A stretch of 64,000 bases of DNA from Strix aluco (lineage: Eukaryota > Chordata > Aves > Strigiformes > Strigidae): positions 5,023,985 through 5,087,984 of the forward strand of contig NC_133940.1 in the NCBI RefSeq assembly GCF_031877795.1, given 5' to 3'. This document shows, piece by piece, positions 37,165-48,813 of this stretch; positions within the stretch are counted from its first letter, which is position 1, and each line of letters begins with the position of its first letter. Made by a program: the position numbers and the translations under genes. The notes beneath the pieces were generated by a model. That model saw only the letters and a list, made by a program, of their open reading frames with translations, was not told where the DNA came from and made no database searches.

Positions 37165-39770
37165 TCATAATCATAGAATCACAGAATGGTTGGGTTGGAG
37201 GGGACCTTAAAGAACATCCAGTCCCACCCCCCTGCCATGGGCAGGGACACCTTCCACTAGCCCAAGTTGCCCAAAGCCCCGTCCAACCTGGCCTTGAACC
37301 CTTCCAGGGAGGGGGCAGCCACAGCTTCTCTGAGCAACCTGTGCCAGTGTGTCACCACCCTCACATCTAATTGAAACCTGCACTCTTGCAGTTTAAAACC
37401 GTTACCCCTCATCCTATCCCTACACTCCCTGATCAAGAGTCCCTCCCCATCTTTCCTGTAGCCCCTTTAAGTACCAGAAGGCTGCTATAAGGTCTCCCCG
37501 GAGCCTTCTCTTCTCCAGCTGAACACCCCCAACTCTCTCAGCCTGTCCTCACAGGGGAGGTGCTGCAGCCCCCCAAGCATCTTTGTGGCCTCCTCTGGAC
37601 TTGCTCGAGCAGGTCCATGTCATTCTTATGTTGGGAGCCCCAGAGCTGCACCCAGCACTGCAGGGGGGGTTTCATGAGAGCAGAACAAAGGGGAGAATCC
37701 CCTCCCTGTACCTGCTGCCCACACTGCTCTGGATGCAGCCCAGGACACGGTTGGCTTTCTGGGCTGTGAGCGCACATTGCTGGCTCACAGTCAGTTTTCC
37801 ATCCACTAATATCCCCAAGTCCTTCTCCTTGGGGCTGTTCTCAATCCACTCCTCGCCCAGCCTGTATCTGTGCTTGGGATTGCCCTGACCCACGTGCAGG
37901 ACCTTGCCCTTGGCCTTGTTGAACTCCATGAGGTTTGCACGTCCCACCTCTCCAGCCTGTCCAGGTCCCTCTGGATGGCACATCCCTTCCCTCCAGCGTG
38001 TCACCGCACCACACAGCTTGGTGCCGTTGTTGAACTTGCTGAGGGTGCCTCAATCCCACTGTCCATGTCCCCAACAGAGATGTTAAACAGTGCCGGTAAC
38101 CCGACCCCTGATGATGCTGCTCATCACTGCTCTCCACTTGGACATGGAGCCATTGACCACAATTCTTTCACTGTGACCATCCAGCCAATTCCTTATCCAC
38201 TGAGTGATCCATCTATCAAATCCACGTCTCTCCAGTTTAGAGACAAGGATGTCGTGTGGGACAGTGTCAAATGCTTTGCACAAGTCCAGGTAGATGACAC
38301 CAGCTGCTCTCCCTTTATCCACCAGTGCTGTAACCCCATTGTAGAAGGCCACCAAATTCATCAGGCCTGATTTTCCCTTACTGAAGCCATGTTGGCTGTC
38401 ACCAATCACCTTATTTTCCATGTGCCCCAGCATATTTGCCAGAAGGATCTGCTCCAGGGTCTTGCCGGGCACAGAGGGGAGACTGACTGGCCTGTAGTTC
38501 CCCGGATCTTCCTTTTTTCTCTTTTTAAGAATGGGGGTTATGTTTCCCCTTTTCCAGTCACCGCAAACGTCACTGAACTGCCATGAATTCTCAAATATGA
38601 TGGATAGTGGCTGAGCCACTTCATCCACCAGTTCCCACAGGACCTGTGGGTGCATCTCATCAGGTCCCAAGGCCTTGTGCACCTTCAGGTTCCTTAGATG
38701 GTCTCGAACCTGATCTTCTCCTACAGTGGGTGGTTCTTCATTCTCCCAGTCTCTGCCTTTGCCTTCTGTGACTTGGACGATGTGGCTGGAGCACTTGCTG
38801 GTGAAGACTGAGGCAAAAAAGTCATTGAGTGCTCAGCCTTCTCCATGTCATGGGTGACCAGGTCTCCTGTTTCCTTCCAGAGAGGGTCCACATTTTCCCT
38901 AGTCTTTCTTTTATCACTGATGTACATGTAAAAGCTTTTTTTTGTTGCTCTTGACATCCCTGGCCAGACCTCCTTGCTACCTTAAGGATCTTGAGCTCCA
39001 CCATTTCATGGTCACTGCAGCCAAGGCTGCCCTTGAGCTTCACATTCCCCACCAGCTCCTCCTTGTTGGTGAGAACAAGGTCCAGCATAGCACCTCTCCT
39101 TGTTGGCTCCTCTATCACTTGAAGAAGGATGTTATCACTAACACACTCCAGGAACTTTGTGGATCACTTATGCACTGCAGTGTTGTTCCTCCAAAAGATA
39201 CCAGGGTGTTTGAAGTCCCCCATGAGGACCAGGGCTTGTGAACGTGAGGCTGTTCCTATCTGTCTATAGAGCACCTCATCTGCTTGGTCTTCCTGGTCAG
39301 ATGGTCTGTAGCAGACCCCCGCTATAACATCACCTGTCCCTGCCCTCCCTTTAGTCCTGACCCATAAGCTCTCGCTCGGCTCCTCACCCATCCCCAGGCA
39401 GAGCTCCCTGCACTCCAGCTGGGCACTGACATAGAGGGTGACACCCCCTCCTTGTCTCCCCTGCCTGTCCTTCCTCAAGAGCCTGTACCCCTCCATTCCA
39501 GCACTCCATGAAGGAGCCATCCCATGACATCTCCGTGATGTCAATAAGATTGTAGCCCCGCAGGCGTGCACGCATCTCTAGCTCCTCTTATTTATTCCCC
39601 ATGCTACGTGCGTTTGCATAGAGGCATTTAAGTTGGGCCCGCAGTGAAGCTGACTGTCTGGCTGGAATTCCTCTGTGCTGCTCTTCAGGTGCTCTCCTGC
39701 TGACCCCTCTCCAGCCTCTGGGCATCTATTGCTGGCACTGGCGTCAAGCTGGCATCTTCTATTATCTGAA
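37165..39770 (-). mobile_element. CR1 LINE, long copy with endonuclease and reverse transcriptase parts
   Basis: Minus strand, 3' end at 37165 with the short-repeat tail (GATTCTATGATTATGATTT). Read 5' to 3': AP-endonuclease end (GGGVTLYVSAQLE, VCYRPSDQEDQADE, LMGDFKHPGI; 39571-39160), linker (LTNKEELVGNVK, GCSDHEMVE), reverse transcriptase (IKG-type [43 protein letters not shown]) and the 3' UTR. Several frame breaks, so it is inactive. It sits inside the MORC4 relic. The fragment at 3345-3945 belongs to the same or a close subfamily. Confidence 0.93.
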
Positions 39771-40099
39771 ATCCTGAAAGATTAGAGACACTGCATAGAT
39801 GTCCAAACCATGGAGATTTTTGGTGGGAGAAGGGAGTCAAGCTGTTGTTTCACACACTCAGACTGGTCTTGTTGCAGAAGCTGTTTGGCACCCAGGGAGC
39901 AGGAATACAGTGATGAGGAGAAGAGACCCCAATACAAACAGAAATGCTGGAAGGGGTGAGTATATCCAGGTCCAGTTTGCAGCTCAGCTGCCTGGAGCAA
40001 GCATGGGGGAGAGACGTTGGGTGTCCTGCATACAGGAGATGTCTGCTGCTTTTCTCTTGTTGTCCTGTTGTTCTCCAGGAGAAAGAATGTTTTACCCCT

Positions 40100-40250
40100 T
40101 GCTAAGACATCAAGGAGAAACTTGCTCTTTTTTTCCCCTTTTGTTGGTCTAGGGAGCTTGGATGGAGAGAGGAAGAGAAGATTGTCATCGTCATCCGGAG
40201 AGAGCATGGAACATCAAGTGAGGCAGGAGGGAGAAGTTTGCAGGAGCAAA
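40100..40250 (+). pseudogene. MORC4: Possible MORC4 middle-region exon remnant
   Basis: After a TTTTCCCC...GGTCTAG acceptor-like stretch (ending 40152) the frame reads SLDGERKRRLSSSSGES, which weakly resembles the MORC4 segment with VEKRRRL. The similarity is low and the call rests mainly on position. Confidence 0.3.
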
Positions 40251-40689
40251 GCCTTGATGCTTGTTGCTGCAGGGCTTGGCAGGTTCTCAGCCCTGTCTCA
40301 CTGTTACTCATGTTCCCTCCTGCTGAGAGAGATGACAATGCTTGAAGATGTTGGAGCATCATATAAAATGAGACTTTGATTCTTATTTGTGTACAGCTTG
40401 GATGTGCTTAAAACTCTTATCAGTAACAGGGATCAGGACAGTTCCAGTCCCTGTGCTCAATCCTACCCTGTCCTGCCTAGCCCTAGTGTGTTCCTTCCTG
40501 CCTCTCCTGGCTAAAAGAGGATGCGGAAAGCTCATGCTTCCTCTCTTGAGGTTGCAGCATTAATCCCGTGTGGCCTCTTTCCCCATTTTCAGGTTAACTT
40601 GTTATATTAAAGACTCTGATGTTTTGAATTTTCAGGAGAAGTGTCTTTTGGACATGGCTGCCCACGACAGGTTCTCTGGGCAGCTCTGT

Positions 40690-40790
40690 GACGCTGCAGT
40701 AAGGGACCGTTTGTGGCAGTTGGTGTTTCGAAGGCTGCTACAAATGATGAAGCTCCCATTCAGCTCTTCCCTTCTGGATTGAAGGTGAGA
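40690..40790 (+). pseudogene. MORC4: MORC4 remnant (GPFVAV block), copy A
   Basis: In one frame it reads GPFVAVGVSKAATNDEAPIQL, close to human KGPFVAVVGVAKGVRDSGAPIQL. A second, more altered version lies at about 48380-48450. The two versions differ by roughly one base in five, much more than the coiled-coil exons that follow them. Confidence 0.75.
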
Positions 40791-40974
40791 TGAGGTGAGC
40801 AGCTCTGGTGCTGGCACGACCCACAGTGGAGTGCTCCGGCGTGGTGTACCAGGGGGTTTCCTGAACTGGGGAAACCTCAGGGACGTGGAGAGACCCTCCA
40901 GGAGCTGGCAGCTTGTGCAAGAGCGGCTGACAAGACCTGGGTAGTGGCAAGAGCTGCCATGGCCGAGCCCCCAC

Positions 40975-43900
40975 AGCTATAAAATGGGAGCGTCAGCCAG
41001 GGCACGGCGCAGCAGGGCGCGCAGGAAGGGCGCTGTAAGTGCCGGCTGGACCAGGGAGCAGTGGGCTCTGCTGGGCAGGCTGTGTCCGCAACTGCTGCAG
41101 CTTCCCAAATTGCTCCAGTGGAAACGTGCTGCTTCCCAGGTGCCGGGCAGCACTTACAGCAGCAGTGAGCACACCTGTGGGAGCTGCGCCCACCAGAGGA
41201 ACTCCTCCGCTTAGCGGCAGAGCTCTGGGAGGAGGTGATTAAGGTCCAGGAGTGTCAGGGAGTCCGAGAGAGAGAGAGATTGCTGGAACTGCACCCTACC
41301 TCCCTGGGACAGGCCTGTCAGGTGGACAGGACATGTAATACAGAGGATTGCAGGGACAGGGAAGTACTCAGCACTGGTGAGGCCGCCCCTCGATGAGTGG
41401 GTTCAGTTTTGGGCCCCTCACTCCAAAAAGGCCATTGAATGACTCGAGCGTGTCCAGAGAAGGGCAACGGAGCTGGTGCAGGGTCTGGAGCACAGGTCTG
41501 ATGGGGAGCGGCTGAGGGAACTGGGGGGGTTTAGTCTGGAGAAGAGGAGGCTGAGGGGAGACCTCATCGCCCTCTACAACTACCTGAAAGGAGGGTGCAG
41601 AGAGGGGGGATGAGTCTCTTGAGCCAAGGAACCAGCGCCAGGACAAGAGGGAATGGCCTCAAGCTGCGCCAGGGCAGGGTCAGACTGGCTCTTAGGAAGG
41701 ATTTCTTTGCAGAAGGGGTTGTTGGGCGTTGGAATGGGCTGCCCAGGGCAGGGGGGGAGTCCCCATCCCTGGAGGGGTTGAAGAGTCGGGTTGACCCAGC
41801 GCTGAGGGATCTGGTGGAGTTGGGAACTGTCAGTGTGAGGTTCATGACTGGACTGGAGGAGCTTCAAGGGCTTTTCCAACCAAGATGATTCTGTGGTTCT
41901 GGGTTCCCTATCCTCCCTCCACCTGGCAGAACGTGGTGACTTAAGGGATAGGGGGGAGTGGCAACAAGTTCCTGCCTGAGGCAGCAAGTGCATCTCCTCC
42001 CTGACTACCCCACCTTCCCAGGTGCCCCTGCATAATAGGTACGAGGCTCTGCAAGTGGAACCAAACAGTAATGAGGACGATGGTCCATCTAGGTTGGAGG
42101 TGTTGCCAAGGTCAAGTCAGCCTGCGCCCCACATCAAAACCACTTCCATTAAGAAAAAAAGACAGTTATTGTCATAGGAGACTTTCTTCTGAGGGGAACA
42201 GAAGGCCCAATATGCTGACCAGTTAGTAAGGTCCCCTGGGAATCTGCTTTTGAAGGTATTGTGGTCCGTGAATGCTGGTCACTTAAGAGCCATCTCTTAC
42301 GAGCACAGAACAGGTGATTCCAGTGTCAGAAGTCAAGCAAGTGGGGCAGAAGCCTGGCTTGGATGAGCAAGGATCTTCTTCTAGAGCTTAGGTGGAAAAG
42401 GAAAGTGTATGGACATTGCAAATAAGGACAGGTGACAGAGGAGGACTACAGAGATGGTGTTCACCATTGTAGGGAGAAAATTCATGCAGCCAAAGCTCAA
42501 TTAGGGTTCAAGCTGCCCAGTACTGTGAAGGACAACAAAAAGGGCTTTTAAAAATACATTAACAGCAAAAAGAGGATCAGAGATAACATTGATCTGTCAC
42601 CTCACAAATAGGGACGTAGACAAAGTGGAGACATTTGATACCTTCTTTGCCTCTGTCTTCAACACCGATGATGGGCCCTGGGACCCCGGAGCCCTGTGTT
42701 GGAAGACCATGACTGGGGGATGATAAACTTGCAGCCAAACCTGAACTTGTTTGAGACTTGCTGCTCCAAGTGGATGCGCATAAGTCTGTGGGGCCCAATG
42801 GCATTCATGCCAGGGTGCTGAAAGAGCTGGCCAATGTCATCGTGGGACCTCTCTTGGTTATTTTTCAATGGTCTTGGGAGTCTGGAGTGGTCCCAGTTGA
42901 CTGGAAGCTGGCAGATGTTGTCCCAATTTTCAAGAAGGGTAAGAAGGAAGACCCTAGTAATTACAGGTCTGTCAGTCTCACTTCAGTGCCTGGTAAAATT
43001 ACGGAGAGTTATTATTCTGGGAGTTACCGAAAATCACTTGAGACACAATGCAGTCATTGGTCATAGCCAGCACGGGTTCACGAGAGAACTTAATTTCCTT
43101 TTGTGACAAGATGACCCCTCTAGTTGTTTAAGACAAGTCAGTAGACGTGGGGATTTTTTGGATTTTAGCAAAACTTTTGATACTGTCTCTCACAGTATCT
43201 TTCTGAACAAAACGTCCAACACACAGCTAGACAAGTCCATAATACAACAGGTGAACAATTGGCTGATGGGTCAGGCTCACAAGGTGCTTGAGGTTACATC
43301 AGGCTGTTGGCCAGTCACCAGTGGGGTTCCCCAGGGCGTGCCAGTGCTCTTTAATGTTTTTTATAAATGTTCTGGACAAAGGAATTGAATGTACATTAAG
43401 TAAGTTTGCTGATGATACTAAACTAGGAGGAGCTGTGGACCCCCTTGCTGGTAGAGAGGCCTTGCAGAGAGATCTGGATAGACTAGAGAGCTGGTCAATC
43501 ACCAACCATATGAGGTTTAACAAGAGCAAGTGTTGGATTCTGCACCTGGGAAGGGGTAATCTTGGTTATACCTACAAACTGGGGGTTGAGGGGCTGGAGA
43601 GCAGCTCCACAGAAAGAGATCTGTGGGTTTGGGTTGATGGCAAGTTGAATATGAATCAACACTGTAACCTGGCAGCCAAAAGGGCCAACAGTGTCCTGGG
43701 GTGCATCAAGCACAGCATGGCCAGCTGGTCAAGGGGGGTGATTGTCCCACTCTACACTGCACTGGTGTGTCCCCACCTTGAGTACCATGTGCAGTTTTGG
43801 GTACCTTAAAGTAAGGACATCAGACTATTAGAGTGTGTCCAGAGGAGGGTGACCAAGATGGTGAAAGGCCTCCAGGGCAAGACTTAGGAGGTGCAGCTGA

Positions 43901-44279
43901 GGTCACTTGGTTTGTTCAGCTTGGAGAAGAGAAGGCTGAGGGGTGACCTCATCACAGTCTATAACTTCCTCAAGTGGAGGTGGAGCTGCTGATCTCTCTC
44001 TGGTGACCAGCGATAGGACGTGAGGAAATGGAATGAAGCTGCATCAGGGGAAGTTCAGATTGGACATTAGGAAAAGGTTCTTCACTGAGAGGGTGGTTGA
44101 TCACTGGAACAGGCTCCCTAGGAAAGTGGTCACGGCACCAAGACTGTCAGAGTTCAAGGAGCATCTGGACGATGCTCTTAGTCATATGGTTTAGCTTTAG
44201 CTAGTCCTGCAAGGAGGTGGACTTGATGATCCTCTTGGGTCCATTCCAACTTGAGATATTTTATAATTCTATGATTCTA
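40975..44279 (+). mobile_element. CR1 LINE, near full-length relic (ORF1 to 3' end), interrupted by a nested CR1
   Basis: Plus strand. ORF1-like parts at about 40985-41340 (LLRLAAELWEEV type) and 41905-42400, separated by a younger CR1 (41361-41900). ORF2 pieces follow: VGPNGIHARVLKELANV and VPIFKKGKKEDPSNY (42780-42980), [15 protein letters not shown] (43155), [20 protein letters not shown] (43395), then the 3' UTR ending AATTCTATGATTCTAC at 44279. Many breaks. It inserted into the MORC4 relic directly upstream of duplication copy A. Confidence 0.85.
41361..41900 (+). mobile_element. CR1 LINE 3' fragment nested in another CR1
   Basis: Plus strand, starting at the end of ORF2 ([14 protein letters not shown] equivalent: GGCCGCCCCTCGATGAGTGG) and ending with the 3' tail AAGATGATTCTGTGGTTCTG. 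ORF1-like CR1 sequence lies on both sides, so this copy inserted into the older element. It matches the 3' half of the CR1 at 14251-15460 closely. Confidence 0.85.
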
Positions 44280-44283
44280 CTTG

Positions 44284-45240
44284 ACGGATCAAAGGTGTAG
44301 AAAGCCTTGTGCCTCAGCAGTGGATACAGAGGAGACAGTGGGTTGCAGGTCCTTAACACACAGGAGCAGGAGGATATAATGGACTGGGAGAATGTGGGAA
44401 GACCAGTGGAGAATATCTTTGCAGAACTGAAGGCTATTTCAGCAGAGGGGGATGCTGCAGTGCAAGGTAACACATTTGTGGCTGTGCTTCCCTGCTGGTT
44501 TGGGGTGTTTTGGAGAGAGCAGGTCAAAGTGGGTTGAGAAGGGGCGACTTCTCCATAAAGAACATAGTGGGCTTCTTCCTTGATCTGCTGCCCTTTGATT
44601 TCTTCAGGCCTGGCAAAGCTCTTTCTATCTTGCTGATTGATATAATTCCTGTGCATGCATCCTCCTCCCATTTCAGAAGGAGAAAATTGAGCATGAGAAA
44701 TGTTGCCTGAAAACAGAGTTCTTGAAATGCCAACAGGAACTGGTGCTGCTCGGAGCTCAGAAGATGGAAAGCTTGCCCTGCAGCAAGGAATACATGTTAC
44801 TGCCAAGCTGTGCGGCAGAAGCTGAAAGCAAAGCTGGCCAAGTCCACAGAGGAGACCAGATGCGCAGAGGAGACAGAGATGCACATCGGGGTGCTGAGGG
44901 AGGCCCAGGTTTCCTGCAGGGGCCCAGAGGAAGAAGACGTGAGGAGGTCAGAGCTGTGGGTTGGCTGGTTGGCAGCCCCTGTCATCCCTGCGGTGGGGGG
45001 AGAGGGCAGGAGTGCCTGTGGGCTGCTGTTGCCATAGGACACTGCTTCCCTGGCATCCAGCACCCTGCTGTAGAGGTGACTGGGTTGTAAATTGGGAGGA
45101 GGTGGAATCACCAGATGAGTCCAAATAACTGGTCCAGCTTCAAAGGTGCCCTAGAGAAAGGTGCTTTGTCCACACTGTGTCTGTCCTATACTGTGTCACC
45201 TTGTTGCTGGATCCCTTGCACAGTGTTGGGTCTCTAATGG
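44284..45240 (+). repeat. Partial tandem duplication of the MORC4 relic, copy A
   Basis: About 960 bases repeated at 48468-48813 plus 50657-51273. Identity is about 96% in the first third and about 99% over 44680-45100. Copy A has no retroviral insertion and so shows the pre-insertion site of the ERV in copy B. A 14-base indel near 45092/51112 separates the copies. Confidence 0.9.
44349..44946 (+). pseudogene. MORC4: MORC4 coiled-coil exons, copy A
   Basis: Exon 44349-44466 (acceptor GTTGCAG, donor GTAACA) encodes LNTQEQEDIMDWENVG and VENIFAELKAISAEGDAAVQ. Exon 44677-44946 (acceptor CATTTCAG) encodes KEKIEHEKCCLKTEFLKCQQ to ESLPCSKEYM, matching human LEQERNHWQSEFKKVQHELV onwards. The match then moves to another frame (YCQAVRQKLKAKLAKSTEE, EMHIGVLREAQVSCRGPEEE) because about two bases are missing near 44795. 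Copy B shares this lesion, so it predates the duplication or was spread by conversion. Confidence 0.85.
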
Positions 45241-47620
45241 TGATAATGTCCCTGGTAGCCAAACAGGCGTTAGAGGGACTGGGAGCTGGTCTCTGCTGGT
45301 TGAGTCCCAAGGACAGTTATTGCTGGGGGTCTTGATTTAATACCTGGCTGGTGGAACCTGTACAGAAGGGACTTGGTTGTCTTACTGTGCCTCTTTCCTC
45401 TTGGCTAAGGCTTGGTTTCCTGTGCTGCAGCTGACATATCGAGGGCTGTCATTCACCCTTTTTAAAGCTCACTTTCTCCTCAGACATCATCCCCTGCTTC
45501 AGTGCCCTGGCCTGCTTGGACCAGCAGTTTCACCTGTAATGTGAAGTTGGAGGCTGAAGAAAAAGGTGTTTATGGGTCTGCTGCCTTTCCCCCTTTTCTC
45601 AAAAAGATGATTGCAGTCCAGGGAGGAGATGGACCTCAGGGGAAAACCAGACCCTTAACAGAAAGGTAAGTGGTAGGTTGCAGGCTACTGCCCCACACCT
45701 TGTTGTGTCTTCTGTCCCTTGTTTGGAGTCTGTACTGAGGCCGTGTGGAAGGTCTTGGTGAGATGCAGTTTTCTGGAAGAAGTCCTGGCCAGATCTGGTG
45801 GGTCTGCCCTGGGTAGTCTTCTCTTCCCTCCCTTTTTGAGTGAGGAGTCTGCACGACTCAAATGCTCCTTCATCCTCCTGTGTGCAGACAGAGAAGGGGA
45901 GCAGGGTGGAACAGAGGGAGGAACAGAAATCCTTGCCAAGTTGTTTTTTTTTTAAATCCTGGTTTCTGCGTATCAGTATTAACACCGTCACACCCTGTCA
46001 GCTAAATTAACCTCCAAGAGTACAGTTCTCCAGGCCTGTGGTCAGTCTGGATGGCAGCTGATGTGGCTGCCTCTCCAGGGCTGGAGCATTCAGCTCTGTC
46101 TGGCTGTGAATTGCTCTGTACAGAGACATCTTTACCCAAGAGGACATCTTTACCCAAGAGAAAACAGATACCTTTTGGCTTCCAGCAAGGAAACGGGTTT
46201 CTGGCTGAGATAATTTCTCCGGATAAGTCTCGCATTCTCTTTAACTTGGGGGTGTGTGTGTTGAGATATGATTTATTGGTTGGTTTGTTTGTTTATTTTC
46301 AACTTCTCCACGCCCTCCTGAAGCCCTTCCTGCCCATGTCATGAGGGAGCAATGTGGGCTGCTCCCACACGGTGGCACTCCTTGCCTGGCTGAGGGGCTG
46401 CCTGCCTGTCCCGCGCTTGTCCCTCCTGCCTGGCCACTGGGCCTGCCCGCCGGTTGCCCAAGGAAAGGCCTGCGATGGGGATGCTGGGTTGCCATGACAG
46501 CAGGCGAGTGGACCTCGGCATCTCCCTCCTCGTGGACATGGTGCCGCTGGCTAGCGGATCCCAGATCCACCCGGTTGACCTCCTGTGCCTGGCGGGATCT
46601 CGGGGAGGGAGAAGGCCGCGGGATTACACCACCATTGGAAACACTGTGTGATAAGAACAGTACTGCTCCTCCCTAGCTGCCTCAGAGCAGCAATTCTCAA
46701 AGCTGCTTCTCTCATCGTGATGATGGGGCCAAACACCTCCTGTTGCCACTGTTTTCCCTGCCTCAGCTCTTCCCCAGGCCCCTCATTTCTCTTCACTGAT
46801 GCTACACTGAACTACTTTTTCCAAACACGAGCTCTCCGCAGCACCTCCAACAAGCTCCATCCACACCTTTGCCCTCCAACCCTGCTTGTCTCTCCCGATA
46901 TCCCTATAACTCCCCCACACTTTGCTTTCTCCTGTGCTCCTCCTTGTGCCCACGTTTCTTGTCCTGTTTGCCCAGAGCTGTCGGGAATCCATCGGAGGGC
47001 CTGGGTCATAACACAGCTTTGCAGCTGGACTGGCCCTTCCCCTCCTGAAGTCAGACTTTTGATTGTGTTACCAATAGGGCAGGTATCCAGGGCTCTGGCA
47101 GGCACAGGATCTGCTTGGCTTTGTGGACAACACGCTCCGAGTGATTTTCTAGCTGCAGAAGCTTGGCATGGCAGCACGTCACAAACATACCTGCCTGCCA
47201 GGCTTAGTGAACTGCCTCAGGCAGATGGATTTCAGACAGGACATTTCTGTGGGTTTTTTCTTCAGGAACTGCCGTTCAGCCTCACCGCTATCTCAGATGG
47301 GAGACGGGCAGTGGGGCTGGGTAGGTAGGGAGCCAGGGTCTTTGGGGTTTGTAGCTCTCCTACTGACACATCCCCTGCATGAAGTGAGCGTGGCAGCTGC
47401 TTGTCCTGAGAGCAGAGCGAGTGTCAGGAACGTGGTGCTGTAGAGAGGCTCATGCCATGAGTTCCGTCAGCAGCAGCCCTCTGTGCTGCAGCAGCAAAGG
47501 CCTGGCCAGGAGGAGGGTTGATCCCCACAGCCAAGGGGTGGGGAGTTTGCTACAGCCACAGCAGTTACTGAGGTGTGAGGTCAGCTGTACTGTGAACCGG
47601 GGCACTCCAGCCCACTCACC
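45241..47620. other. Spacer between MORC4 duplication copies
   Basis: About 2.4 kb. A short frame with an AG border and a GTAAGT donor (45475-45667) could be a further worn MORC4 exon, but I could not match it. Otherwise no gene, RNA or recognisable transposon. Confidence 0.4.
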
Positions 47621-47962
47621 CTCTTTTTTCTTTTTCTTTTTCTTTTTCTTTTTCTTTTTCTTTTTCTTTTTCTTTTTCTTTTTCTTTTTCTTTTTCTTTT
47701 TCTTTTTCTTTTTCTTTTTCTTTTTCTTTTTCTTTTTCTTTTTCTTTTTCTTTTTCTTTTTCTTTTTCTTTTTCTTTTTCTTTTTCCTTTTTCTTTTTTC
47801 CTTTTCCTTTTTCTTTTCCCCTTTCCCTTTCCCTTTCCCTTTCCCTTTCCCTTTCCCTTTCCCTTTCCCTTTCCCTTTCCCTTTCCCTTTCCCTTTCCCT
47901 TTCCCTTTCCCTTTTTCCATTTCTTTTTTTTTTCTCTTCCTTTTTCTTTTTCTTTTTTCCCC
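47621..47962 (+). repeat. Hexanucleotide microsatellite (CTTTTT)n then (CCCTTT)n; 340-nt polypyrimidine tract
   Basis: About 28 units of CTTTTT (47623-47790) pass through mixed units into about 16 units of CCCTTT (47815-47912), then more T-rich sequence. The plus strand has a single purine (A at 47919) in roughly 340 bases. It runs directly into CCCCAG at 47960-47964, the acceptor of a MORC4 exon remnant. Long homopurine/homopyrimidine tracts of this type can form triplex (H-DNA) structures. Confidence 0.95.
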
Positions 47963-47964
47963 AG

Positions 47965-48480
47965 CAAGCCCAAGTTGACCATAAAAGAAGAAATACTGGA
48001 AAAGCATGGAGACCTAATGGAAGCTTCACCCCCAGACCTGACTTGTCCCAGTGCCCCTACTTCACCCCTTCAGAAGAGCTTTGCAGTACCTTACGAAGAA
48101 AGGGAAAAACTTCTGCACATAAAACAGGAGGATGTGACTGTAGGTGACAGCTCACACACCTGTCTGCTCAAAGAGCAGCTGGGCACTCTGAGCAGCACCA
48201 GCCCTGCTAACGGTGCATCGCACTGCCTCAAGGCAGAGACTCCAGTAGCTCAGCAGGAGATCAGAAAGAGACTCATGTGGTCCAGGGGAAGCTGGAAAAG
48301 CAAATGCCAAACTTAATATCAAAAAGACAGGCTGGACTGTGTGTCTAAATTCATACAGGACCACAAAAGACATAGACAAGGGATTCTTTGTGGCAGTTGG
48401 TGGTTCGAAGACTGCTGCAAGTGGTGAAGCTATTTGGCTCGCTCTTTGTGGATGGAAGGCACGGCTTGACAGATCAAAGG
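47965..48480 (+). pseudogene. MORC4: MORC4 middle-region exon remnant
   Basis: After the microsatellite-fed acceptor the frame reads KPKLTIKEEILEKHGD and stays open for about 115 codons. In a second frame KLEKQMPNLI matches human ELEDQMPRLV, and in a third DIDKGFFVAVGGSK matches VNKGPFVAVVGV. Two frameshifts therefore lie between about 48230 and 48350. The first part is not recognisable from the human protein, whose central region is poorly conserved. Confidence 0.65.
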
Positions 48481-48813
48481 TGGAGAAAGCCCCATGTCTC
48501 AGCAGTGGAGACAGAGGAGAAAGTCCCTAACACACAGGAGCAGGAGGATATAATGGAGTGGGAGAATGTGGGAAGACCAGTGGAGAATATCTTTGCAGAA
48601 CTGAAGGCTATTTCAGCAGAGTGGGATGCTGCAGTGCAAGGTAACACATTTGTGGCTGTGCTTCCCTGCTGGTTTGGGGTGTTTTGGAGAGAGCAGGTCA
48701 AAGTAGGTTGAGAAGGGGTGACTTCTCCATAAAGAACATAGTGGGCTTCTTCCTTGATCTGCTGCCTTTTAACTTCTTCAGGCCTGGCAAGGCTCTTTTT
48801 ATCTTGCTGATTG

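Noticed and set aside
47450-48029. Long Lys/Gly/Arg/Glu-rich open frames on the minus strand and Phe-rich frames on the plus strand
   Set aside because: They are translations of the CTTTTT/CCCTTT microsatellite. A hexamer repeat keeps all frames open, so they are no evidence of a protein.
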